A DNA stretch of 8,203 bases from NCBI GenBank assembly GCA_046726955.1, contig JBKPBQ010000021.1, positions 1 through 8,203 on the forward strand, written 5' to 3'. Positions 1 to 3,658 of the stretch are shown in pieces; within the stretch, counting starts at the first letter, position 1, and the number at the start of each line of letters is the position of its first letter. The notes below the pieces were generated by a model, which saw only the letters and a program-made list of their open reading frames with translations, did not search any database and was not told the origin of the DNA. Position numbers and translations under genes: made by a program. The DNA is from CAVPGH01 sp046726955 (lineage in GTDB: Bacteria; Acidobacteriota; Vicinamibacteria; Fen-336).

Positions 1-220
1 CGTCGAGCGAGCGGCCGAAGGCCCGTTCCAGCCGGACGAGCAGCTCTACCCGCTCGAGGCTCCCCAGGCCGACCTCGCGCTCCAGCGACGAGTCGGGGGC
101 CACCGCGCGGAGGGCCCGGCTGCCGCCGGACTCGCGGGCGAGGTCGCGGACGACGTCGAGGACGCGGGCGAGCACCTCGTCGAGGGTCGCGCGCGGTGTC
201 TCCACGGCCGCTTCCGCCAT
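1..220 (-). CDS. Acyl-carrier-protein-like domain, N-terminal part of a gene cut by the window edge
   Basis: An open frame runs from an ATG at 220 to the left edge, giving 73 residues with no stop. The C-terminal half matches the phosphopantetheine-attachment region of acyl carrier proteins: APDSSLEREV then GLGSLERVEL, followed by LVRLERAFG. In the family the Ser (here S54) carries the 4'-phosphopantetheine arm; the usual DSL is GSL here. Residues 12-30 would form helix 1. ACPs hold acyl or aminoacyl intermediates as thioesters in fatty-acid, polyketide or lipid synthesis. The partial frame could be a free ACP or the start of a larger fusion, such as an AMP-dependent acyl ligase with an N-terminal carrier domain. 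The window cannot decide this. Third positions are strongly G/C. It is divergent from the gene at 296. Domain call fairly sure, full product unknown. Confidence 0.75.
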   Translation of the reverse strand, partial: MAEAAVETPRATLDEVLARVLDVVRDLARESGGSRALRAVAPDSSLEREVGLGSLERVELLVRLERAFGRSLD

Positions 221-249
221 TCGCGCACTCTAGCAGGGCCGGCCGGGGC

Positions 250-289
250 CCGGGAAGCTCTTGACGGACAGAGCACCTGCCGGGAAGCT
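250..289. repeat. 10-bp direct repeat in a divergent intergenic region
   Basis: CCGGGAAGCT occurs at 250-259 and again at 280-289, start-to-start distance exactly 30 bp, about three helical turns. It lies in the 75-bp gap between the divergent ACP-like gene and the small plus-strand gene, with a TTGACG hexamer at 261-266 between the copies. Paired half-sites on one DNA face in a divergent promoter are typical of activator or repressor binding, but no regulator is known here and 10 bp in GC-rich DNA can recur by chance. Confidence 0.3.
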
Positions 290-295
290 ACGGGG

Positions 296-517
296 GTGCT
301 CAAGGAAGTGACGCTCCGCGAGATCGAGAGGATCTTCGCGGTCACCGATCCCATGGGCGTCTCGCGCGAGGCGCTCGTCATCCCCCTGATGCCGCGCCAT
401 CCCGGCCGCGTGCGCCGGATGCCGAACGGGAAGATCGAGATCGTCGTGGACTCGGAGGCGGACTTCGACGCCTTCGTGGCCGGCCTGGAGGGCGAGATCC
501 GGCGGGTGCTGAAGTAA
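296..517 (+). CDS. Small conserved-looking protein of unknown function (73 aa)
   Basis: GTG start at 296, TAA stop, 73 residues. I do not recognise a family. The composition is that of a folded soluble protein: an acidic/basic amphipathic N-terminal helix (LKEVTLREIERIFAV), a central Pro/Arg-rich turn (PLMPRHPGRVRR), a hydrophobic strand (KIEIVVD) and a C-terminal amphipathic helix (FDAFVAGLEGEIRRVLK). Codons are strongly G/C at position three, unlike the His/Asp/Arg-rich antisense frame. No signal peptide, membrane segment or metal motif is visible. There is no strong Shine-Dalgarno; GGGAAG lies about 9 nt upstream of the GTG. A second in-frame GTG at 308 is possible. It is divergent from the ACP-like gene and convergent with the macrodomain gene, so probably monocistronic. 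Confidence 0.65.
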   Translation: MLKEVTLREIERIFAVTDPMGVSREALVIPLMPRHPGRVRRMPNGKIEIVVDSEADFDAFVAGLEGEIRRVLK

Positions 518-687
518 GTCGTGTGCCGGTTGGGCGCGCGGCACTCGCTTCGCGCGCTCCAGCCTGGGCGAGCCCGGCGCCCGGGCGCCGCGCTCGCCAT
601 CGGCATTCACCGTACAGTCGCGCGCTACCGCGAGGCGCGCGCGCCTTGAACCACACGACTCCGGTCCGCAACACCAACCGGCTTCAG
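509..687. repeat. Compound inverted-repeat region between convergent genes
   Basis: The centre is a 32-nt near-perfect palindrome at 567-598, 15 of 16 pairs matching with one C/C mismatch (574/591); its inner 16 nt from 575 to 590 is fully self-complementary. Around it are further inverted pairs: GCCGGTTGG at 525-533 with CCAACCGGC at 674-682, GTCGTGTG at 518-525 with CACACGAC at 652-659, and CTGAAG at 509-514 with CTTCAG at 682-687. The outer pairs reach into the last codons of both flanking genes. No T-run follows the core hairpin, so it is not a canonical intrinsic terminator, though it could slow or end converging transcription. A dispersed REP/BIME-like intergenic repeat is the other reading. 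No gene is credible here. Confidence 0.55.
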
Positions 688-1220
688 GCGTTCTGCAGCG
701 CTGTGCGGTAGGCCTCGAGGTCCCGGTCGCTGAAGAGGACCCACTTCACCAGGGTGAGCGGCGAGCCGCGCTCGAGCTCCTCGCGTACGGCACGGGTGGC
801 CACGGCCGCGGCCTCGGCGACGGGATAGCCGTAAGCGCCGGTGGAGATGCTGGGGAAGGCGATCGACTGCAAGCCCGCGGAGACGGCGAGGGCGAGGCTC
901 GACCGGTAGCAGCGGGCGAGCGTCTCCGCCTCGCCCGCGCCGCCGCCCTGCCAGACGGGTCCGACGGTGTGGATCACGTGCCGGCACGCGAGGTCCCCGG
1001 CCCCCGTGATCACGGCTTCCCCCGCGGGGAGCGGGCCGCGAGCGGCCCTTATCCCCCGGCACTCCTCGAGGATCGCCGCCCCCCCGGCGCGGTGGATGGC
1101 ACCGTCCACCCCGCCGCCGCCCAGGAGCGAGGAGTTGGCGGCGTTGACGATCGCATCCGTCGTCTCGCGGGTGAGGTCCCCGCGGGCGAGGTCTACGCGG
1201 GTGGCGCCGAACGTCCGCAT
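684..1220 (-). CDS. Macrodomain protein, likely O-acetyl-ADP-ribose deacetylase / ADP-ribose hydrolase (YmdB/MacroD type)
   Basis: 178 residues from ATG at 1220 to TGA, a single macrodomain of normal length. Family motifs are in order: GDLTRETTDAIVNAANSSL (14-32), the GGGGVDGAIHRAGG loop (34-47) with D39, PAGEAVITGAG (65-75), HVIHTVGPVW (81-90), and the phosphate-binding ISTGAYGYP loop (125-133). N26, N29 and D39 match the Asn/Asp residues that bind the distal ribose and support hydrolysis in MacroD/YmdB enzymes. The expected activity is removal of O-acetyl from O-acetyl-ADP-ribose or of mono-ADP-ribose from acidic side chains, in the cytoplasm. The HU terminator lies just upstream at 1241-1277, so expression needs read-through or an unseen promoter; no good Shine-Dalgarno precedes the ATG. 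It is convergent with the small gene at 296-517. Confidence 0.93.
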   Translation of the reverse strand: MRTFGATRVDLARGDLTRETTDAIVNAANSSLLGGGGVDGAIHRAGGAAILEECRGIRAARGPLPAGEAVITGAGDLACRHVIHTVGPVWQGGGAGEAETLARCYRSSLALAVSAGLQSIAFPSISTGAYGYPVAEAAAVATRAVREELERGSPLTLVKWVLFSDRDLEAYRTALQNA

Positions 1221-1240
1221 GGCGGCTAGCGAAGAGGCCC

Positions 1241-1277
1241 GAAAAAGACGAAGGCGCGAGGAGAGTCTCCTCGCGCC
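1241..1277 (-). terminator. Intrinsic terminator downstream of the HU gene
   Basis: Reading the minus strand, a perfect 11-bp stem GGCGCGAGGAG / CTCCTCGCGCC (1277-1267 and 1263-1253) with a 3-nt ACT loop is followed by TTCGTCTTTTTC. It sits 17 nt past the HU stop codon. A GC-rich stem plus a U-rich tail is the classical Rho-independent design. Confidence 0.88.
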
Positions 1278-1294
1278 CCCCGGGATCTCCCTTT

Positions 1295-1576
1295 CTACTT
1301 GAGGACGGAGTCCTTGGCAGCCTTGGCCACCACGAACTTGAGCCGGCGCCGAGCCGGGATCTTGATCGGCTCACCGGTCTGGGGATTGCGCCCCATTCGG
1401 GCCTTGTAGCTGCGGACGACCAGCTTCCCGACCCCCGGGATCGTGAAGCCGTTCTTGGCTTCCTTGTAGGACAGGTTCGCCAAGGCCTCGAGGTAGGCCG
1501 CCGAAGTCTTCTTCGGGACCTGGACCTCCTCGGCGAGGGCCGCCACGATCTTCGTCTTCGTCATCGCCTTTGCCAT
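1295..1576 (-). CDS. hup: HU-family histone-like DNA-binding protein
   Basis: 93 residues, the usual HU length. The N-terminal helical dimerisation part (5-42) is followed by the signature FTIPGVGKL (44-52) and the beta-arm ARMGRNPQTGEPIKIPARR (59-77), with the DNA-intercalating Pro at 65 in RNP. HU dimers bind and bend DNA without strong specificity and shape the nucleoid. The ATG at 1576 is preceded by a strong GGAGG (1587-1591) with 10-nt spacing; the family-aligned Met is M5, but that lacks an equally good ribosome site. The gene has its own TTGACA-type promoter and its own terminator, so it is a monocistronic unit. A two-codon frame, ATG AAC TAG (1585-1577), abuts the start; its ATG is only 1 nt from the GGAGG and is probably incidental. 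Confidence 0.96.
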   Translation of the reverse strand: MAKAMTKTKIVAALAEEVQVPKKTSAAYLEALANLSYKEAKNGFTIPGVGKLVVRSYKARMGRNPQTGEPIKIPARRRLKFVVAKAAKDSVLK

Positions 1577-1640
1577 CTAGTTCATTCCTCCTGAGTCGGG
1601 TCACCTTGTCGGTCCGGGGTGGACTGTCGAAAGGCTGGCC

Positions 1641-1671
1641 ATTCTACACGGGTTTTTCGCGCCCCTGTCAA
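1641..1671 (-). promoter_or_regulatory. Sigma70-like promoter of the HU gene
   Basis: On minus, a perfect TTGACA (1671-1666) is followed 19 nt later by TAGAAT (1646-1641, five of six to TATAAT); TGTAGA overlaps at 17-nt spacing but matches less well. The region is clearly more AT-rich than the flanking coding sequence. It predicts transcription starting near 1634 and a leader of about 58 nt carrying the GGAGG site. Confidence 0.65.
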
Positions 1672-1680
1672 GCACGATTC

Positions 1681-1704
1681 GCAGAAAAGCCGCTTTTTAT
1701 GCGG
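1681..1704 (-). terminator. Weak hairpin plus T-run, possible terminator of the ftsB-like gene
   Basis: On minus, CCGC (1704-1701) and GCGG (1693-1690) form a 4-bp stem with a 7-nt ATAAAAA loop, followed by CTTTTCTGC. It begins about 17 nt after the stop of the ftsB-like gene and just before the HU promoter. Position and tail fit an intrinsic terminator, but the stem is short. Confidence 0.35.
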
Positions 1705-1720
1705 GTCCGAGCGAGGTCGG

Positions 1721-2047
1721 CTACGGTCGCGACGCGTCCGGCTCGTGGATCAGGAACACGGTCTCGCCGGGACGCGCGAGCCCGAGCTCCTCGCGGGCGA
1801 GCTTCTCGACCGCGCGCGGATCCGACTTGAGCGCGACGATCTCGGCGGCGAGCCGTCCGTTCTCGCTCCGGAGCTCCTCGATCTCCTGCCGCAGCGATTC
1901 CGTGCGCTCGCGCTGTGCCACCATGCGCAGGAAGCCGCGGTCTCCGAAGAACGAGCCGACCACGAGGGCGACGAGGGCGATAATCGAGCCGAGGGCGATC
2001 GCCTTCTTCCGCAGGCCGGCTTCGCTCGGGCGGTCCTCGCGCGTCAA
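1721..2047 (-). CDS. ftsB: FtsB/DivIC-like septum formation initiator protein
   Basis: From TTG at 2047 this gives 108 residues, close to the roughly 100 of FtsB. Order: short charged cytoplasmic N-terminus (1-15), one transmembrane helix (about 16-34, AIALGSIIALVALVVGSFF), a coiled coil (about 42-74, RERTESLRQEIEELRSENGRL and onward), then the family tail with DPRAVEKLAREELGLARPGE (76-95) and VFLI. FtsB/DivIC is a bitopic inner-membrane divisome protein that pairs with FtsL and bridges to FtsQ. A longer frame begins at GTG 2098, but its first 17 codons include TTA, CTA, AGG, AGT, AAT and GTA, unlike the GC3-rich remainder, so I read them as untranslated leader. The TTG has only a weak GGA upstream, so the start is uncertain; the family call is firm. 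Confidence 0.88.
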   Translation of the reverse strand: MTREDRPSEAGLRKKAIALGSIIALVALVVGSFFGDRGFLRMVAQRERTESLRQEIEELRSENGRLAAEIVALKSDPRAVEKLAREELGLARPGETVFLIHEPDASRP

Positions 2048-2086
2048 GAGCTGATCCGTTTCTTTAAGTACTAGCCTTAAGCTATT

Positions 2087-2114
2087 ACTATACCTCACTT
2101 TTCTAGCCAGTCGC
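2087..2114 (-). promoter_or_regulatory. Possible promoter of the ftsB-like gene
   Basis: On minus, TATAGT (2092-2087, five of six to TATAAT) lies in an AT-rich stretch of about 55 bases (2048-2102) between the DUF6788-like gene and the preferred ftsB start. The -35 candidate GCGACT (2114-2109) at 16-nt spacing matches only three of six. Transcription would begin near 2080, leaving a leader of about 33 nt before the TTG at 2047. Confidence 0.35.
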
Positions 2115-2507
2115 CTGGGCGCTCAGGCCGACCCTCCGGCCCCCCTGCCGCGCCATCGCCCCCTGGTAGCGCCGCAGCAGCGTCATGAGCTCCGCGTTGA
2201 TCTTGCGGAGCCGGCGCAGCCCGGCCTTGAACTGCCGATGACGGTCGACGAGCGCCCTCGCCTCCTCGGCGCGCGCCCCTTCGAGGTAGGCGAAGCCGCC
2301 CTTGCCTCCCGTGCGGGTGGACAGCACGTAGTAGGGCCCGTGCCGCCGCCCGGTGCGGCACACGCAGCTCTCCTTGCCGCACACCCCGTAGCGCGCGAAG
2401 AGCGACCCCCGGAGCTGCTCGCGGCGCTCGAGGAGGTCGCGCACGAGAGCGCGCTGCTCCTCGAGCCGTTCCTGCACGCGCTGGCGGATCGCTTCCGCGC
2501 TGAGCAT
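2103..2507 (-). CDS. DUF6788-like small protein with a CGKxxCxC motif
   Basis: 134 residues from ATG at 2507. An N-terminal basic/acidic helix (1-34) leads to GSLFARYGVCGKESCVC (34-50), then RTGRRHGPYYVLS (51-63), GGKGGFAYLEG (67-77) and a long Arg/Leu-rich C-terminal helix region (79-116). The Cys set C43, C48, C50 followed by HGPYY is what I associate with DUF6788-type proteins, which I recall as having no known function and sometimes lying next to transposase genes; that is memory, not a search. The cysteines suggest metal binding, possibly with H56. Codon use resembles the neighbours. No Shine-Dalgarno precedes the ATG; instead a 10-bp inverted repeat ends 7 nt upstream. No transposase lies beside it. 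It is divergent from the EVE-CutA unit. Confidence 0.75.
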   Translation of the reverse strand: MLSAEAIRQRVQERLEEQRALVRDLLERREQLRGSLFARYGVCGKESCVCRTGRRHGPYYVLSTRTGGKGGFAYLEGARAEEARALVDRHRQFKAGLRRLRKINAELMTLLRRYQGAMARQGGRRVGLSAQATG

Positions 2508-2514
2508 CAGTCGG

Positions 2515-2549
2515 GTCTTACAGTTCTTTCAAGAAAAACACTGTAAGAC
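2515..2549. repeat. Perfect 10-bp inverted repeat upstream of the DUF6788-like gene
   Basis: GTCTTACAGT (2515-2524) and ACTGTAAGAC (2540-2549) are exact reverse complements separated by 15 nt. Within the spacer a smaller dyad TTCTT-TC-AAGAA (2524-2535) is nested. The element is strikingly AT-rich for this window and ends 7 nt upstream of the minus-strand ATG at 2507. It could be an operator for autoregulation, a terminal repeat left by a mobile element, or an RNA hairpin in the leader. No T-run follows it on either strand that would make a good terminator. Confidence 0.7.
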
Positions 2550-2603
2550 TAGCGGCCGCTCCCCGCGCTGTCAATCGTTTTCTGCGACGGACGGAGGGCG
2601 GCT

Positions 2604-2609
2604 TATGAT
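2604..2609 (+). promoter_or_regulatory. Possible -10 element for the EVE-cutA operon
   Basis: TATGAT (five of six to TATAAT) lies in the 143-bp divergent gap, 41 nt upstream of the EVE start. No convincing -35 is found at 16-18 nt spacing (TCTGCG at 2581-2586 is poor), so an activator or another sigma factor would be needed. The predicted start near 2616 leaves room for the ribosome site at 2639-2644. Confidence 0.3.
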
Positions 2610-2650
2610 GGCGGGGTCACGGCAAGGGGGGCGCGGCCGGGAGGTGCGCG

Positions 2651-3052
2651 ATGTGGCTCCTGAAGACGGAGCCGTCGTCCTACAACTATTCGGACCTCGA
2701 GAAGGAGGGTCAGACGGTGTGGGACGGGGTGAAGAACCCCGCCGCCCTCCGCAACCTCCGCGAGATGAAGAAGGGCGATCGGGCGGTCATCTATCACACG
2801 GGCGACGAGAAGTCGGCCGTCGGGATCGCCGAGGTCACGAAGGAGTTCTACCGCGATCCCAAGGGCCGCTATCCCGCGCTCGTGGTGGTGGACCTGAAGG
2901 CGGTCTCCCGCCTTCCCCGTCCGGTGACGCTCGCGGAGATGAAGGCCCACCCCGCATTCAAGGACAGCCCCATCGTGCGCCAGGGCCGGCTCTCCGTCGT
3001 GCCGTTGACGGCGGCGCAGTGGAAGGTGATCGAGGGCGGAGGCAAGGGGTGA
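2651..3052 (+). CDS. EVE-domain protein (formerly DUF55, THYN1-like)
   Basis: 133 residues from ATG at 2651 with an excellent GGGAGG site (2639-2644, 6-nt spacing). The single EVE domain fills the protein: the opening MWLLKTEPSSYNYSDL (1-16), WDGVKN (24-29), LRNLREMKKGDRAVIYHTG (33-51), GIAEV, a central YPALVVVDLKAV segment, and the closing SPIVRQGRLSVVPLTAAQW. EVE is a PUA-like fold with an aromatic-lined pocket; family members bind modified bases in DNA or RNA. Bacterial single-domain members are common and widespread, and some occur with restriction-type partners, but none is present here. The stop overlaps the GTG start of cutA, so the two are cotranscribed and probably translationally coupled. 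The ligand cannot be told from sequence. Confidence 0.94.
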   Translation: MWLLKTEPSSYNYSDLEKEGQTVWDGVKNPAALRNLREMKKGDRAVIYHTGDEKSAVGIAEVTKEFYRDPKGRYPALVVVDLKAVSRLPRPVTLAEMKAHPAFKDSPIVRQGRLSVVPLTAAQWKVIEGGGKG

Positions 3053-3375
3053 GGGAGCGCCTGCTCGTGCTCACCACGGTGGCGCGGGCGGAGGACGCGG
3101 AGAGGATCGCCGAGGCGCTCGTGGAGAAGCGCCTCGCCGCCTGCGTGAACGTGCTGCCCGGCGTGCGCTCGATCTACCGGTGGAAGGGTGCCCTGGAGCG
3201 CGACGAGGAGCGCCTGCTCGTCGTCAAGACGCGCGCGGAGCGCTTCGAGGCGCTGCGGGAGGCGATCCTCGCCCTGCACCCCTACGAGGTGCCTGAGGTC
3301 GTGGCCGTGCCGATCGAAGCGGGGAGCTCCGCCTACCTGCGGTGGCTCGACGAGAGCGTCGCGCAGGAGAAGTAG
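3049..3375 (+). CDS. cutA: CutA, divalent-cation tolerance protein
   Basis: 108 residues, normal for CutA. The GTG at 3049 overlaps the upstream TGA in the string GTGA, and a GGAGG (3038-3042) inside the EVE gene sits 6 nt before it, which fixes the start. Diagnostic segments: LVLTTVARAEDAERIAEALVEKRLAACVNVLPGV (6-39) with C32, SIYRWKG (41-47), ERLLVVKTR (54-62), the family signature LHPYEVPEV (76-84), and AYLRWLDES near the end. CutA is a very stable trimer with a ferredoxin-like fold related to PII proteins. Its name comes from copper sensitivity in E. coli, but its molecular role is unsettled. The unrelated EVE partner gives no clear pathway. Transcription runs toward the palindrome-rich gap at 3376-3658. 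Confidence 0.95.
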   Translation: MRERLLVLTTVARAEDAERIAEALVEKRLAACVNVLPGVRSIYRWKGALERDEERLLVVKTRAERFEALREAILALHPYEVPEVVAVPIEAGSSAYLRWLDESVAQEK

Positions 3376-3424
3376 GCGACGTCCAGCACTCGGAAGGGAT
3401 ATTGAGCCGCGAGACCGAGGCAAC

Positions 3425-3513
3425 CTTCAGGTGCCGGGACACCCTGATCCGCTGGGACCAGAGCCAGAGGGTATGGCGATGACAGCGTCCCTACCGCAAC
3501 GAGTGACCTGAAG
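3425..3513. other. Nested inverted repeats, candidate structured RNA or repeat element
   Basis: In the gap between cutA and metB, four helices nest: CTTCAGGT (3425-3432) with ACCTGAAG (3506-3513), GGGAC (3436-3440) with GTCCC (3487-3491), ACCCT (3441-3445) with AGGGT (3468-3472), and CTGG (3452-3455) with CCAG (3464-3467). The second and third are contiguous on the 5' side with a 14-nt bulge on the 3' side. Either strand could fold. It resembles no riboswitch or housekeeping RNA I know, and its convergent position argues against a leader role for either neighbour. Confidence 0.4.
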
Positions 3514-3517
3514 TAGA

Positions 3518-3555
3518 TTCTCAAGCAACACTGTCCGGACGGTGTTGCTTGAGAA
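3518..3555. repeat. 38-nt near-perfect palindrome flanked by short direct repeats
   Basis: The sequence 3518-3555 is its own reverse complement except for one T/G position pair (3532/3541), which would still pair as U-G in RNA. Arms start TTCTCAAGCAACAC and meet at a CCGG centre (3535-3538), giving a 17-bp hairpin. GTGACCTGAAG (3503-3513) and GTGACTTGAAG (3556-3566), 10 of 11 identical in direct orientation, bracket it. No T-run follows, so it is not a standard terminator, though it could act as a bidirectional transcription barrier between the convergent genes. Confidence 0.75.
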
Positions 3556-3584
3556 GTGACTTGAAGCAAGGAGATGAAGAATCC

Positions 3585-3606
3585 GAACTGGTTCCGGAAC
3601 CAGTTC
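3585..3606. repeat. 22-bp perfect palindrome with two further small hairpins
   Basis: GAACTGGTT, CCGG, AACCAGTTC forms an exact 22-bp palindrome. It shares the CCGG centre with the larger palindrome 48 bp to the left. Two smaller hairpins follow at once: TCCCA-ACGC-TGGGA (3605-3618) and GCCGG-CCGA-CCGGC (3622-3635). It lies just beyond the stop of the minus-strand metB-like gene. No T-run follows; possible operator, attachment site or dispersed repeat. Confidence 0.7.
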
Positions 3607-3658
3607 CCAACGCTGGGATCAGCCGGCCGACCGGCACGGCCCGCCCTCGAGCTGACCG

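Noticed and set aside
261..290. Promoter TTGACG ... AAGCTA (plus) for the 296-517 gene
   Set aside because: The -35 is good, but AAGCTA is a poor -10 at 18-nt spacing, and the implied start would coincide with or pass the start codon.
668..675. GCAACACC shared (as its complement GGTGTTGC) with the 3518-3555 palindrome at 3541-3548
   Set aside because: An isolated 8-bp match in an 8-kb window is within chance; the surrounding bases do not align.
378..677. Minus-strand open frame (99 codons) across the 518-683 gap
   Set aside because: Arg/Ala/Gly-rich translation through a hairpin-dense region and antisense to the 296-517 gene; no ribosome site. Better explained as structured intergenic DNA.
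1..3375. Possible defence island (EVE, macrodomain and DUF6788-like genes near each other)
   Set aside because: No nuclease, helicase, methyltransferase, toxin or NADase is present. The EVE gene is coupled to cutA and the macrodomain gene lies between HU and a small unknown gene, so a housekeeping reading is simpler.
3376..3658. SAM, SAH or other riboswitch linked to metB
   Set aside because: The region lies downstream of metB on its strand, not upstream, and no known riboswitch core motif is visible.
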